A stretch of DNA of 64,000 nt. It comes from Luscinia megarhynchos (lineage: Eukaryota; Chordata; Aves; Passeriformes; Turdidae). Both the position numbers and the translations under genes were made by a program. The stretch is taken from assembly GCA_034336665.1 (NCBI GenBank), contig JAPFBE010000002.1, forward strand, positions 31,351,406 through 31,415,405, given 5' to 3'. This document shows positions 15,001 through 32,430 of this stretch, one piece after another. Below the pieces are notes generated by a model, which searched no databases, had not been told where the DNA came from, and saw nothing but the letters and a program-made list of their open reading frames with translations. Position 1 is the stretch's first letter, and each line of letters opens with the position of its first letter.

Positions 15001-15269
15001 GGCTAAAATCCCAGCTGAGTCTCAAATTCTCTGTGCAGCAAAGGGCTGTAATCTGCTAAAGAAGCAGATGTACAAAAGTCATTCTGGCAGCTGCATCTGT
15101 CATGCTGCCTCTCCCCCACTCTGCCTTGACAGACCTGCTCTTCCATCCAGTCGTGTGCTTTTCAGAGACGACAGAAATAGGCAAGCGCAAATGTCAGTCA
15201 TGTGAAATCCATCCCTTAAGATAGTCCTTCTTTCCTCATCCCACCTTACAGTCTGGCTGAGGCCTATTG
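1..15269. other. Gene-poor region upstream of SNRNP48
   Basis: I see no recognisable protein-coding exon in this stretch on either strand. The open frames are short, lack family resemblance and have no consistent splice context. In human the gene just upstream of SNRNP48 is DSP, whose last exon is a very long uninterrupted frame. No such frame is present here, so DSP is either farther away or not adjacent in this species. The sequence is AT-rich up to about 7.6 kb, more GC-rich from 7.6 to 9.5 kb, then mixed. It holds short simple tracts (C-run near 4849, T-run near 5579, AT-rich tract at 6830-6930), but I recognised no CR1 copy in it. Confidence 0.6.
8395..8775. promoter_or_regulatory. Orphan CpG-rich patch
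   Basis: CpG dinucleotides are clustered here far above the surrounding sequence (for example around 8429-8475 and 8565-8640), the pattern of a small CpG island. Overlapping open frames exist on both strands, as expected from GC-rich sequence with few stop codons, and none resembles a known protein. It is about 7.5 kb upstream of the SNRNP48 start. It could be a promoter for an unannotated noncoding transcript, a distal element, or a GC-rich relic. The sequence alone does not decide. Confidence 0.35.
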
Positions 15270-15852
15270 CTCCGTCAGCCCCTCAGGGAAATGCTCTCAG
15301 AACTGAGGCCAAGTACTGGGCAGCGCCCCTGCGGTGTCCCTGCGCAGTGCTCCACGAGGGGACGAACCCATCCCGGTTCTGCACTGCTCCTTAGGGCTCC
15401 TCTCACGGATCCCGCGGCAGGAGCCTGCCGGAGGGGCTGCTGTCATCTCGCACCGCGCTCCTCCTGTTGCAACACCTCAGGGCCTCGATGGCGACGGGGA
15501 AGGGTGATGCTCTCCTGCCCCCCGCCACGACCAAGGGGAGCGCTTTGGGAGCTCCAGGCAGGCACGCCCCGCGCCCAGGAGAGCAGCCCTGGGTAAGGCA
15601 GGCGAGCATCCAGGCGTGTGTGCGGGAGGCAAAGCCCGCTGCCCCCGCTGCCCCTCGGGCAGGGCGCGGCCCGTGCGGGCGGAGATCGGGCAGGGTGTTC
15701 CGCGGCCTCCCGCCGGCAGGCGGCGCCCGCGCCCCTCCGGCTCCGCGCCATTGCCGGCGCGTGTTCCCGTTCCTGTCAGCTGGGGGGCACCCGCACAGGC
15801 TGCCTTGCCGAGCACCGGAGCTTCACACTATTTACACATTTCTGGTTGCAAA

Positions 15853-15860
15853 TTACGTAA
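15853..15860. promoter_or_regulatory. TTACGTAA palindrome (PAR-bZIP/E4BP4-type site)
   Basis: The 8-bp palindrome is the classic core bound by PAR bZIP factors (DBP, TEF, HLF) and NFIL3/E4BP4. It sits in a short AT-rich dip inside the CpG island, about 340 bases upstream of the SNRNP48 start codon. A single 8-mer can occur by chance, so occupancy is only a suggestion. Confidence 0.3.
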
Positions 15861-16202
15861 CTTTTGTGTTAATCACTACTCAACCCCCACGCGCTGTGTC
15901 TCGCTTCTCATGTTAATCAGCCCGCGGGCGCGGTCCTCCCCTCCATCTGAGCCTGCAGTCCGCTCCGAGTGACCAGTGAGTCGGCGGCCGCGATCGCCCA
16001 CTGCCGGGACTGCCACTCCCCAGTTACGGCTCAGCCCCGCTGACTTCGCTCCTGCTGGCTCTCGTCCGCACAGCCCATCGGGACTGCTGCCTACTCCTTA
16101 CAATTCCAGCCAAGCATCCGACGGTACAACGCAGCCGCAGGAGCGGTGCCCCGCTCTGAGGCGGGCCCGCCCCTCGGCGGTCACGGGGCGGCCGGCGCGG
16201 CC

Positions 16203-16262
16203 ATGGCGGCGCGCGGCGCGGCGATGGCGGCTGGCAGCGCCGTGTGGCTCGGCGGGGACGCG
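16203..16262 (+). CDS. SNRNP48: SNRNP48 first coding exon (short, divergent N-terminus)
   Basis: The exon runs from ATG to a good donor (GCG|GTGAGG) and encodes 20 Ala/Gly-rich residues. A second in-frame ATG lies at 16224. In mammals the zinc finger is preceded by about 55 acidic, Leu-rich residues. No counterpart is visible here, and the frame upstream of 16203 contains no earlier ATG. The avian protein may really be shorter, or an upstream exon that I could not identify in the GC-rich island may splice to exon 2. Confidence 0.6.
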
Positions 16263-19200
16263 GTGAGGCGGCGGGGGCTGAGCGGGGCGGGGCGGCGGGG
16301 CCGGCGGGGCGGCGCTGACCCGTGTCCCCTCGCAGGTGGAGTGGGTGCTGTGCCCCTACGACGTGCATCACCGCGTCCCCCGCGCGTCGCTGGAGAGGCA
16401 CGCGGCGTCCTGCCGGCTCCGCAGCATGGGGTACTCCGCCGAGGAGGAGGTGGGAGCGCGCCGCGGGAAGCGGGGCCGGGGCTGGCGCTGCCGCCCTGGG
16501 CGGCCCCGGGCCTTGACCGAGCGCTTTGGTCCCGCAGGCCGAGATGTACGACTCCAGCTTTTTCTACGAAAACCTGAAGGTTCCCACCGTCGCCATGGGT
16601 GAGCGGCAGCGGGGGCTCCGCCTGGCGGGGCGGCACACACGGCTGGGGCTGAGGGGAGACCCCGGGGGGACAGAGATGTGGGACTGAGCAGTCCGGGTCC
16701 TTAGCACAACCCCACTGCCTTGGCAGCTGTCAGCCCCCAAGACCTCCTGAGCCTCCCCTGACCTTTTGAGCGTTCCAATCAGTAGGTTAGTTTTCTCAAT
16801 TTGTAGTTTGCAATTTGCTTTAATTTACCGTTTCTATGCTTCAGTCACTGTGTAATTCTACACTTATATTTTCGTCTTAAAATCCAAGGAGGATCTGTTT
16901 TTACCTCTTAGGAGTTTCTTCCTATATTCTCAGTCCCCACTCCTGCATCAAATGCAGAAACTGTCTTAAAATGCATGCTGGGAAAGTGGGGAAGTTGTCC
17001 GTAGAATTTGGAGATAAAACAATGGTACAGAGAGCAATATACATGCCTTTCTTTTTCCACATGCTTGTACCTCAGAAATACATTTTTTCCTTAATTTTCT
17101 CCCCTCATTTCAAATATGTAGTAGATGAAAATTACATTTTTAGTTCAAATGTCCCCTTGTACATGAATGAAATTATGACATTCTGTACCATACCATAAGT
17201 CTCATAATAGAAGTTCGGGAATAAAGACTAACCCAGTCAAGTACCTGAGAACTTGATGTAAAAGGTGTATGATTTTATTTTCTTCTCTGCCTACAGATAA
17301 AGATCTACAGTTTCACATTGTTAAGCAGGCTAGAGCCCAAAGTGCAAAGGAAGGTGCAGGCTACAGCGAAGGTAAGGAGCAAGCAAATACTGACATGACT
17401 TCACCAGCCTCCTGTGCAGACCTGCTCTTGTCTCCCTCCTTGCTGCTCCCTTCATTGCACTGAGAACTGCTGTGAGGAATTTCACTTCATTTATTTTTAA
17501 TATTCCTTCCCCTGCATATCTTGGAGAATGATTACTTTCTATACTTGGGGCAACTAGATGAGAGACTTTGAGTCTATTGTGCTCACACCTCTATTACCTT
17601 CAGGACTGAAAACACCAACATGTGTGTTACTATGTTGGACTGTTTCAAGACTGAACTAAGAAGTTGTATAAGAACTATGCTGGCACATTTGCAAATGTGA
17701 TGTTGTCCTTTGTTACTGCTCCAAGCTCACTAATGTGTTTCATTTTTCGGTGGGTTTTGTGACCAGCCAGGGTCCCTGAAGGGAAGTGGGAACTCATTAA
17801 TTTTACACAGGCACATCCAAGTAGAGAAGCAGCAGATAAACTCGTTGTGGAGTGGTTCATTGCAAAGGTGCACCAGTGAGCCACTAGATGCCAGTGTTCA
17901 CTGCCCAGATTTCCCTGCACGCTTGCCCTTCTCTGAGGATAGCACTAAAACTGGATCGGTGGTTTTCATTGTGGCAACTTGGCTTGTTGTAAGATTTACT
18001 GACTTGTTTGTTCAGTTTAAAGTCTTTGGAAACAGAAACAAATGGAAAGTAATTTTCCATTGTAAATTTCCTTTTGACTCACTGTCTAAAAGGAAGTGAT
18101 TTTCTTCCTTTGGTTTCTTTCTTTCTTCAATTCTAATCATATTTAGAATATTAGTATAGCTGCACTGTTGAAGTTGTGTAATTCTTATAAAATCACAAGC
18201 ATGTAATTATCAGTGCATTTTTATGGACTTACATGATGCTGTAAGAACAGTACATTTTAAAAAGAGACTTCTAGTTTTTGTGTTTAAATCCATTTGTTCA
18301 CGTTAGAACAGTTCTTGCTTAGGTTCCACGTACAGTAATAATGAATCTTGTATTTTAGGTTTGTTTGTAGAGTTATTGTGGTTTCTCTTCCTCTTCTTTG
18401 GTATCTTCGGTGACAGTAGGATGTGAAAGATTGCCCAGCTTCCATTAAGAGCTGAGTAAGCTGGAGAGGTTTGCTGTTGTGAAGAGTGTTGCATACACCT
18501 TTCTTATGTGTTGGCTCTTCTGTGTGCCTGGAGACGTGTGGGATCGTGTTGGGAGAAGCAGGATTATGGAGGTCAGATCAGTGGTTGCTGGAAAATTGAA
18601 AGTTTTTTCACTCAAATGTATTTTTGCTGGCAATGTCCTAGAGCACAACCTGTATTGCATCCTGTGTCTTTGGGGAAGTCACTTAACTGCTTTTGCAATG
18701 GATTAAGAATGGATTGATTTGTTTGGAGGCATATGTGTTTTAACTGGGGAATGGGAAAGAAGAGTATGCAGGCAGTGCATTTGTTTCCATAACTTGAAGT
18801 CAGTTACCTGAACTAATCTGGAGCATTTTGAAAGTGCCTTGGTGGTTCTTTTAGCTATAAATTCCTGTGACAGTCTATCATAAAAGCTCTCCAGAGAAGG
18901 TGACTGTGTGAGTGAGACAGTGCTTGGTTATCTAGTCTCCTAGAAGCTTTCATTCTTGTTGGCAGAACAGATATTTTATAGCTAGTACTTTACATAACAT
19001 TTTAGGAATCAGATAAACTAACAAGTTAGAGCTGCAGTCTCTCTTGATTTAGCTTGTAAGCCAAGAGCTGAAACTCATGGGAAATTACAGAGGGTCATTT
19101 TGATCCAATCTAGTACAATTCCTTCATGGCATATGAAAACTGTATCTTTGTAAGCAATCAAGATGAGTTATACAGCCTGTGTGGGGGCTTGGGAGGGATC

Positions 19201-22200
19201 TCAGAGCACTTCTTATTTTTTTAAATTAAGAAGGTTGAAACTTCTTACAGATACATAGGGGAAGGATGAAAACAGCCTGGGAGTTTACTGCACTGTTCGT
19301 TGAGCTTCTTGGTATTTTCCTGCAAAATTATGCTACTTCACAAGTAACAGCTCTCTGTCCAACTCCAGGGTCTTACTCATTACTGCCCATAGAAGTTCCT
19401 CAAAACCACAAGCGTTTCACCTGTGACCTGACCCAAGCTGATCGCCTTGCTCTTTATGACTACGTTGTTGAGGAAACAAAGAAGCAGAGGTCTAGATCCC
19501 AGATAACGGAAAATGACAGTGATCTCTTCGTGGATTTAGCAGCAAAAATCACCCAAGGTTTGAAGAATGATCTGTTGTTGAATTTATGGTTCAGAACTTT
19601 CAGTTTGTCAGTTACACGAGTTTTGTTGAAAGCCAAACAGAATTGGTTGTGCTAATTTTTTTTTTATTTTTTTTTTTGTGGAGATACTGTTCTTAAAAGC
19701 CACAGCAAAGATCTGGCATCACAAAATGCTAGCTTGGTCTCCTTTCTGGTATTTTCCTTCTGGAAAAGCCTCTGCTTTTGACACATGTATTGTGCACATC
19801 TCAGTGGATGGATCTTCTGTCGTTGCAGCAGCTGACTCCAGGTTGCTTAATGTTGCCAGTGTGGTGTGCAGCTTGGAAGAGTTATTTGCTGTAAGATATG
19901 ATATAAGATCACTTAAGAGTAAAAGCAGAACAGGAGAGGTTGGCAGTCATCCAGGTGGAGCTCTTGAGCAACATACTTTAGTGTTGGTCTGGGACCTCTC
20001 ATCCCTGTTGAGTCATGCCAATTTGTAACTGTACCAAGTACAGCAAAAGCATCTGTGTCACCTGCAGGCTCTGCTGTGCTGAGGAGGTGTGACAGTGCTT
20101 GTCATCTACACAGGTACATTTTTTTACAGAATCTGGTTTTCTCATTCTGTGTCTTACTGTAATACTGGCTTTGAAAACATGACCTGTATTTAGAAAGCAT
20201 TTGACCAAATCACAGGCCCATACATTGGTTTAGATCACAGTTTAGAGACTGAGATCACATAACAGCATTTGCTAGGTGGCTTTTTACTTGTGTAGAAACA
20301 GCCAGCAAGAAGGCTGGGGAGAAAGCTTGAGATAAAATCACCATAGTTACTAAATACAGGAGGGACTTGAGAAAGAACACAATTATTTTATGTTCTTGAA
20401 CATATCTGCAGGTGCTAATGTCCTGGTAATGACAGTTTGTTTTACTCCCAATTTTCTGCTAGATGATAGTCAGAAAGGTCCAAAGTCCCATCTTGAAATT
20501 CTGGCTGAAATGCGAGATTACAAAAGGCGGCGGCAGTCATACAGAGCTAAGAATGTTCATATAACGAAGAAGTCCTACACCGAGGTGAGATTGGGGGAAA
20601 AAAAGGTTTTTTTTGCACAGAAGTGCTTATTATATATCAGCATAAACAATTATATACTTTTTCAAGGACAAATAATATGTCTTTCTCTGCTTCTTGTAAC
20701 TTGCTTTATTACTGTTGCAAACTGTAGAGGAATGTTTTTGGTTTGTTGCAGCAAGTTACAATTAATGAGCATTTCTAACTGCTAAGTTTTGAGTGTGAAA
20801 ATGCCAGCAAGATATAGGTCACTATCATAAAATGGTGCTGTTTAAATTTATTTAAAGGCTGAAACATTTTTCTGCAAATAAGAGTTTCCACTGAAACATC
20901 TGATGTACAGAGCTTGGGGGAGATTTTTCTGGGGTTTGGGTTGTTTTGAGATGTTTACAGTTTGTCTTCTGCTAGTTCAGACACTACCATGACATGTTTG
21001 TTTTTAACATATCAATCTGCAGGTAATTCGGGATGTGATTGGTGTACATATGGAAGAACTCAGCAATCAGTGGCAGGAGGAGAACAGGTTGGACAATGCA
21101 GAGATATCTGAAGGAGGGAAGTCAAAGTCTTCAGGAAGGTATGCCACAGCTGACAGCTTCTTCAGGCATGGAACAGATTGTAATTTTATATTGCCACCTT
21201 CTTCTAATAGCACATACCAACCTTATCTGAGTCATATGCACAGTTTATTTGATTTTAATCCTGCTAAGTCTTGCTTGAGAAGCTCTGCCTGCATGAAGGA
21301 TGGAGAAAAATTGTTAAGTATCTTTCTTTCAGAAATAAGTAGGTTAGTTGCAAGTGATTCAGGGGAACAGGTAGTTTCTGGTGGAGCTGGGGGATGAATA
21401 GTGCTCCATCTGTGCCCAAATGTTTATATATGTTGTAGCTGGGTACAGAAGGACACTTGGAAATATAAATATATTCTTACCCTTCCCTACCACATGACAT
21501 GTATTAGATATATTACACCTCAGAGTAAAGGTTTCCATAACATAATAAATATGGGGCAGCTTTACACTTCTTATCCCTGCAAATTCTGCTGTGCTAATTG
21601 GGAGTGTGTTTTAGCTGTACATATTTCAAGCAACACTGCACACCCTTCCCAACCTTTGTCACTGAAGTAAACATGGAGTCATGACCTACTAATTGCTTAT
21701 TTGTGCCTCTTCAGCACGTCTTTGAGAGGAGAATATTGTTGAAACACACTAGAAAGTGACTGTTCCCAGCATTAAAATGAAGATGAATGGATGGCAGAGC
21801 ACTGAAACAGTCTGCCCAGGGAGATCCTGGAGTCTCCTTGTCTAGAGACATTCAAAAACTCACCTGGACACATTCCTGTGTAACCTGCTGTAGGTGACCC
21901 TGCCTTGGCAAGGGGAAGTGGAGTAGATCTCCAGAGGTCACTTTCAACCCTAATAATTCTATAACTCTGTCAGATCAGGATTTAGGTTCTCCAGCTGTAG
22001 GTTGCAGCTTAAGGCAGGTGGTTGAAGGGTTGAAGATTTAAAGCAAAACAGAGTGAACCCCTTCTACTGCATCCTGTTTCACAAGCAGAGGTGTTAAGGC
22101 TGAGGAGCAGCATTTATAGGAAATAATTGGATTAAATAGTGTGCTGAGGTATGCCCATGAGATATATGCATATGGACTTTGGGCCTCTTTTGAGAGGTAC

Positions 22201-23466
22201 TGTATTCCTTAGAGAGATAGAAAGGCTTAATAAAAGATATGTCCTCTGTCTTACAGCATTAGTAAGTCATTATATTACAAAACTAGCACTGGAAACAGTG
22301 ACTGTGAAACTATTTTTATTGATTAAAATCACTTAAATTTATTTTCAGAAGGGAAGACAGGCGCTCAGCTTCAGTGGACTCACGGCAGTCTGGGGGAAGC
22401 AGTAAGGATATGGAGTGCACGAGACACAGGAGAGACACCAGCAGGAGTCCAAGCAAACGAAGAAGGAGTCGTGAGAGAGGCAGAGACAGAGACTCTAGGA
22501 GAAAAAGAGAGAGGTGAGCAGAAACAGTGACAGCTGACTTTTGCTTCTGAATCAGGCAGCTGTAGCCATTTGCTATGAGAATTTAGTGCAGAAGCTGAGA
22601 ATATCTAGTCCAATTAAAAAGGTAGGCTAACCTCGTGCAGTATGACAAACCAGTAGCATGAGGCTACTAATACTGAACAAAACGTGCTGTGAGATCATAA
22701 ACTGTGATCCAGACTTCAGAATGTACTGTCACATCTGAAAAGTGGCGCTTTCTGCAGCATGCTGCTGGACTGCAACAGTACTGTAACAGGCTGTTGATTT
22801 TACTCCTTGATCAACATGGTTAAATGGACAGTATATTTCTCATCCACAACTAAGTGCCTGTCATGTCTAATGCTGATTTCTGCTCTAGTTTGCTCTAGAC
22901 CTTAATAAAGAGTATAATTTTTTCACTAATATGCACACATAATAGATGCTTCAAAACAATGTTGCTCTTCAGTACTTCTGGACATACAGTTTAGCAAAAG
23001 AAGAAATCTAGGCCACACTTCTAATACTGTCAACACGGACATATTTACATCTGCAGGACCACAGGTGTGTGGGACCTGTGTTTGAGCAGACATGAGGACT
23101 GTTGTGTAGAAGAAATGCTGCCTTGCCCCTTGTGTTTGGGTAAATGCATTGCATAAGTTGTGTGGGTGGCAATGATGGCTTGTCTCAAAGCTGGCTTCAT
23201 TACACCATGATGCCATTCATCCTAAACTAATTGCCACGCTGGCACTGCATGACAAGGCTTGATTAAAGCAGCATGGAAAATAAACTAAAAGCAGCGTACT
23301 TTCTTTCCTTAGAGGAGTACATGACTACATTTAATGAGAGCTTTCCATTTTCCAAGGTTTTTTTTTTCTCTTCAGACTTTCACTCTGAGCCTAACAGCCC
23401 ACACAATGTTTATGTTTCTGTTTCAGGGATGAAGACAAGTATCACAACCATAAAAGAAGAAAGTAG
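16203..23466 (+). CDS. SNRNP48: U11/U12 small nuclear ribonucleoprotein 48 kDa protein
   Basis: This gene encodes the 48K subunit of the U11/U12 di-snRNP in the nucleus. That subunit contacts the 5' splice site of U12-type introns and supports minor-spliceosome assembly. Coding exons, read by homology and GT-AG signals: 16203-16262, 16336-16449, 16538-16598, 17297-17371, 19369-19557, 20463-20584, 21023-21138, 22349-22513, 23427-23466. Phases join cleanly to 313 codons plus TAG. Order of parts: short N-terminus; CHHC zinc finger (C26, H32, H42, C46); the segments FFYENLKVP, LTQADRLALYDYVVEE, ENDSDLFVDLAAKI and DYKRRRQSYRAKNVHITKKSYTE, all nearly identical to human; then an Arg/Ser/Glu/Asp-rich tail ending KRRK. 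The human protein is 339 residues; the shortfall is mainly at the N-terminus, which does not match. The donor after exon 5 (GTTTGA) is weak but required by homology. Confidence 0.93.
16336..16449 (+). CDS. SNRNP48: SNRNP48 exon 2, CHHC zinc finger
   Basis: This exon encodes 38 residues carrying the whole CHHC zinc finger: CPYD, a His pair, a conserved Leu, H and C with spacing C-x5-H-x9-H-x3-C, identical to the human spacing. In the family this finger binds zinc and contacts the U12-type 5' splice site. The acceptor is CTCGCAG and the donor GAG|GTGGGA. It is followed by the conserved RLRSMGYSAEEE segment. Confidence 0.92.
21760..21967 (+). repeat. CR1 LINE 3' fragment in SNRNP48 intron 7
   Basis: The stretch matches the pattern of a CR1 3' end in sense orientation: a degenerate reading frame giving 'S-x-CPGRSWSL', then the phrase GTGACCCTGCCTTGGCA, then the 3' UTR phrase TCCAGAGGTC...CAACCCTAA and a terminal AATTCTATAA-type repeat. 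It is 5' truncated, as nearly all avian CR1 copies are, and is inert intronic sequence. Confidence 0.8.
22349..22513 (+). CDS. SNRNP48: SNRNP48 exon 8, RS/RE-like tail
   Basis: The exon encodes 55 residues rich in Arg, Ser, Asp and Glu with SR dipeptides and basic clusters such as SPSKRRRSRERGRDRD. This is the low-complexity tail typical of splicing factors, and it contains the conserved SASVDSRQSGGS block also seen in human. The acceptor follows TTTATTTTCAG and the donor is GAG|GTGAGC. It joins exon 9, which adds only 13 residues before TAG. Confidence 0.88.
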
Positions 23467-23686
23467 AAACAAGAACCTGATCATTTTGTTCATCAGCTGT
23501 TCAAAACATAACTTCCACAAAAACTATTGTTATTGCCGTTTTGCCCAAGACAGTAAAGGTGTGCACATAATATTGGTGTTGCACTGCACCTGTGCTTCTT
23601 GGGGACAAAAAAGTGCTAAGATTCATCAGGATTGGACGCAGTGTATTTCAGATAATGTGTAAATCTGTACCATTTATACACCTGTT

Positions 23687-23744
23687 AATAAATTATATTG
23701 ATCTCTCATGTAATTGAGTTATTCTGACAAGGCTGAAGAATAAA
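23687..23744 (+). terminator. SNRNP48: SNRNP48 polyadenylation signals
   Basis: Two AATAAA hexamers lie at 23687-23692 and 23739-23744, about 220 and 270 bases after the SNRNP48 stop codon. They would give a short 3' UTR. Which one is used is not visible from the sequence. Confidence 0.65.
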
Positions 23745-25278
23745 ATTTATGAGAGGCTGTACTTACTGGCCTACCTGGCCCATAGGTAGTGGATATAGAA
23801 TAGAGCAAATCCTTGGAGTCCAGATCAGTTACAAACAGGGAAGGCATGAAGAGAGCTCTCCCTCCTACCTAACACTGTCACCTCTAGGTCACGTTGCCTA
23901 CTGACAGCATGTACCAGAGGGCAGATTTCAGAGTTCACTAACGGGATAAAACATCTTCAACTATACCTACTTCAACTACTAAATCTAAAATATTTCAACT
24001 ACTAAATGGACAATAACACAAAAGTTAGTGTTCCCAAGCTCATGCTCGAAGAAAATTTGGAGCAACAGAATCTAGGAAAAGGTGATGAGAATGTAGCTCT
24101 CCACAGAGACACCAAGAACACTTGGAATATTGCTGAGTACCATATTCAAACATCAGGTGCATTTCCTTCCATCAATAACTAGGAAGACTTCCCATCCTGT
24201 GGACTGACATACAGATATTTGTGATAGAGATTGATAAAACAGACTTAAAATGCAGATAGATAATAAGGATATGCAGTTCTGTTGATTCCTCACACAATCT
24301 ACTTCAGCAAGGTCAGTCACCATCAGCCAAGCTTCTTGCCTCAACAAAGTAAGCAACTGTAAGAGAACAAGCCTGCAGATCCATCTTTGCTAAAATACTT
24401 CTGTTTGATCAATGTGCCAGGAAAGGGCACTCTATGTTGCTCCTGGTTGTGGCTTTCTCAGTCAAAGGGAATCTTACCAGTTTTACTGCAGCCTATAGTA
24501 TCCTCTTTCATACCTCAGTTGTTTCTACAATGAAGTGTGATTATCTGTCACAAAATATTTTGTCTAGTTTTGATGGATTGAGGCTTCTATAACTGCTACA
24601 GCAATCTAACCAAACAACTCTGTGTCAGGTATTCTTTGCCTATGTGACAAATGCAGAATTTCCTCTCAGAGAACAAAGATATATTTTAAAACAGCTTTAT
24701 TTAGACAAGTTTATCCAAAAATGAAAAAAGATACTTAAGTCCTGAACGGTTTCTAATTAGAGGGAAAACAATATGGAACCACTGCAGTCCTTGCATTGAT
24801 TTTGTCTACCAGCTCAGCCACAGGGTTCTTATTAGTTCTTTCAGTAGGGCTTGGTAAAAGAGTTTGTTTAAAGAGAGGATGTACAGGCAGACAAGGTAGT
24901 CCAAGAACCAGCTGTATTTGTGCCAGAGTCAAAATGAACTCAGAGCTACCAGAAGCATAATGAGAAATGCTCCAATTACAGCTGCCCTGACTTAACTGAA
25001 TTCCATGTTTTACTTAACAGTCACTTATCAAATGTAGGTAGGAAGCTCGGTAACAAAACAACTTTTGCTCTATATAGGCAGATGAGTGAAGGGGTTGCTG
25101 CCTGGTTGAGGTGATCACTATCTGAGAGGCAGGAAAACAATATTACCATGTGTTCAATTAACATCCTCTGAAGGGCCATCTCAAGAAGAGGACAAAGAAA
25201 AAGAAATACCAGAGAAGAGGATCACGTTGTTCTGTGCAAATTATAATACTTTGAACACAAATTATTTTCCTGAACTTA
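23745..25278. other. Intergenic gap between convergent SNRNP48 and ROPN1L
   Basis: This is the tail-to-tail spacer of about 1.5 kb between the SNRNP48 and ROPN1L poly(A) signals. No repeat was recognised. A minus-strand frame closing with TAG at 24753-24755 stays open for nearly 80 codons, but its product matches no family I know and it is most likely chance. Synteny with human breaks somewhere in or near this stretch. Confidence 0.5.
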
Positions 25279-25284
25279 TTTATT
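25279..25284 (-). terminator. ROPN1L: ROPN1L polyadenylation signal
   Basis: A minus-strand AATAAA (TTTATT on +) lies about 50 bases past the proposed ROPN1L stop codon at 25333. Its short distance also supports the identification of the last coding exon. Confidence 0.55.
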
Positions 25285-25332
25285 CCTTCTTTTTTTTTTT
25301 CCCTCTCACCTCATGCTGAAGAGTAGAGTTGA

Positions 25333-31088
<5,756 letters not shown>

Positions 31089-32430
31089 CTGAAAGAAATA
31101 AAACAGCAGATGCAGAATGTGAATGAAAAACTGTGTGCACATGGGAGTGAACAGTGCCTGTTCCCAAATTCCCTCCTGTCCTACTTGATAGCTTGGGACT
31201 ACTGGACAGCTGACAGACAGGAAGGGTAAACAGATAAGCCCCACATGGCTCTAAAAGACTTTGTGGCCACACCAAGTAAAGCACTGCAGCTTGGGTACAG
31301 CTGGGTGAGGAGAACTACTACTTTAACATGTGACTTCAGAGAGTTTTAAACTGATTTTTCTCCTCAAACTTACCACAACAAAAATCTGTCAAATGGGCAG
31401 TCCAGACAAGTCACAGCACACATGCCAACATGAAAGGTATCTACACTGACAAGTCACTACTGCATGCCAAGGAAAATCTTGGCATTTTTGTACAGATGCC
31501 AGAGTATGCAGATGATGAAGTTTCTACTGTGTTTATGTGCCCAAAAATGCTGTAGCAAAAAGTCACTAATTTGTGCTCAGGACAGACTTTACATCAAACA
31601 ATTACAGTGATGAACAAAACATTAATGTGTGCTGCAAGCACACTTTGTTCAGACAGCTCTACAAGTGTGTTTGTCTCATTCAGGATGTAACTAATTTGTT
31701 GCACGGAATCCTGTTCCCCAGGATCCAAAAGAAGGCACAGAGATAGGCTATTGTATGGTCCTTCTCCCATCATAGCAATGGGGCACATTTGGTGGGAAAC
31801 TCTCCTCATAATTTCCAGGACAAAATATGGCATGCTTAAGTTGATTTAGCAACAAGAACCTAAACCACTCAGTTATTTGCAGAAAGGAGGAGCAGTAAAA
31901 GCAACAGCATCAAGAAAGGAATCAATGTAACAGAACCCTCTATCCTTATGGAATTTTTAAATTTTTTAAGATAAGAGTACCTGGCAGGTGGCTTTCTCAC
32001 ATGAATTTTCCTGTAGTGGAAAATAAAAAAAATTAGAAGTCAGTGATAGAGCAATGGAACTGCTGTGACTCAAGGGCTCCTTTGAGGATCAAACCATACT
32101 TAGAACTTTATTTATGAAGAAAAGCAGACAGGGTACAGCATCTTCACCACTCCAATGCAGCCAATTTGCATCAGGAACAGACTTCAAAGTGCGCATTTAA
32201 TTACCACATTGGTCACGCTTTTTCAGTAATGATTCAAAAACACAGCTCTAGCCAAGGAACTGAAGCTGAAGGCAGAAAAACTGAGGATTTCAGGACAACA
32301 GAAAAACTTTGAGGGAGGAATACAGGGTGTGTGTGCATGTACCCTTGGGAAGCAGTCAAATAAAAGAGTAAAAATATCAGAAAAAAAAGCACAAGAGCTG
32401 CTTTTCGACAGTAAGCCATTAGTCACAAAG

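Larger units (their letters stand above)
15270..16680 (+). promoter_or_regulatory. SNRNP48: CpG-island promoter of SNRNP48
   Basis: A dense CpG island surrounds the first three coding exons of SNRNP48 and extends about 900 bases upstream of the start codon at 16203. I see no convincing TATA box, which fits a broad housekeeping promoter. The island has open frames on both strands that I take as composition artefacts. A perfect palindromic TTACGTAA lies within it at 15853-15860. The transcription start cannot be placed from sequence alone. Confidence 0.75.

Noticed and set aside
1..16000. Search for the 3' end of DSP, expected upstream of SNRNP48
   Set aside because: No long desmoplakin-like exon or plakin repeat is present in the first 16 kb on either strand.
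16024..16640. Several 90-150 codon frames on both strands in the SNRNP48 island
   Set aside because: Stop codons are rare in such GC-rich sequence. The true coding exons here are short and defined by splice sites and homology.
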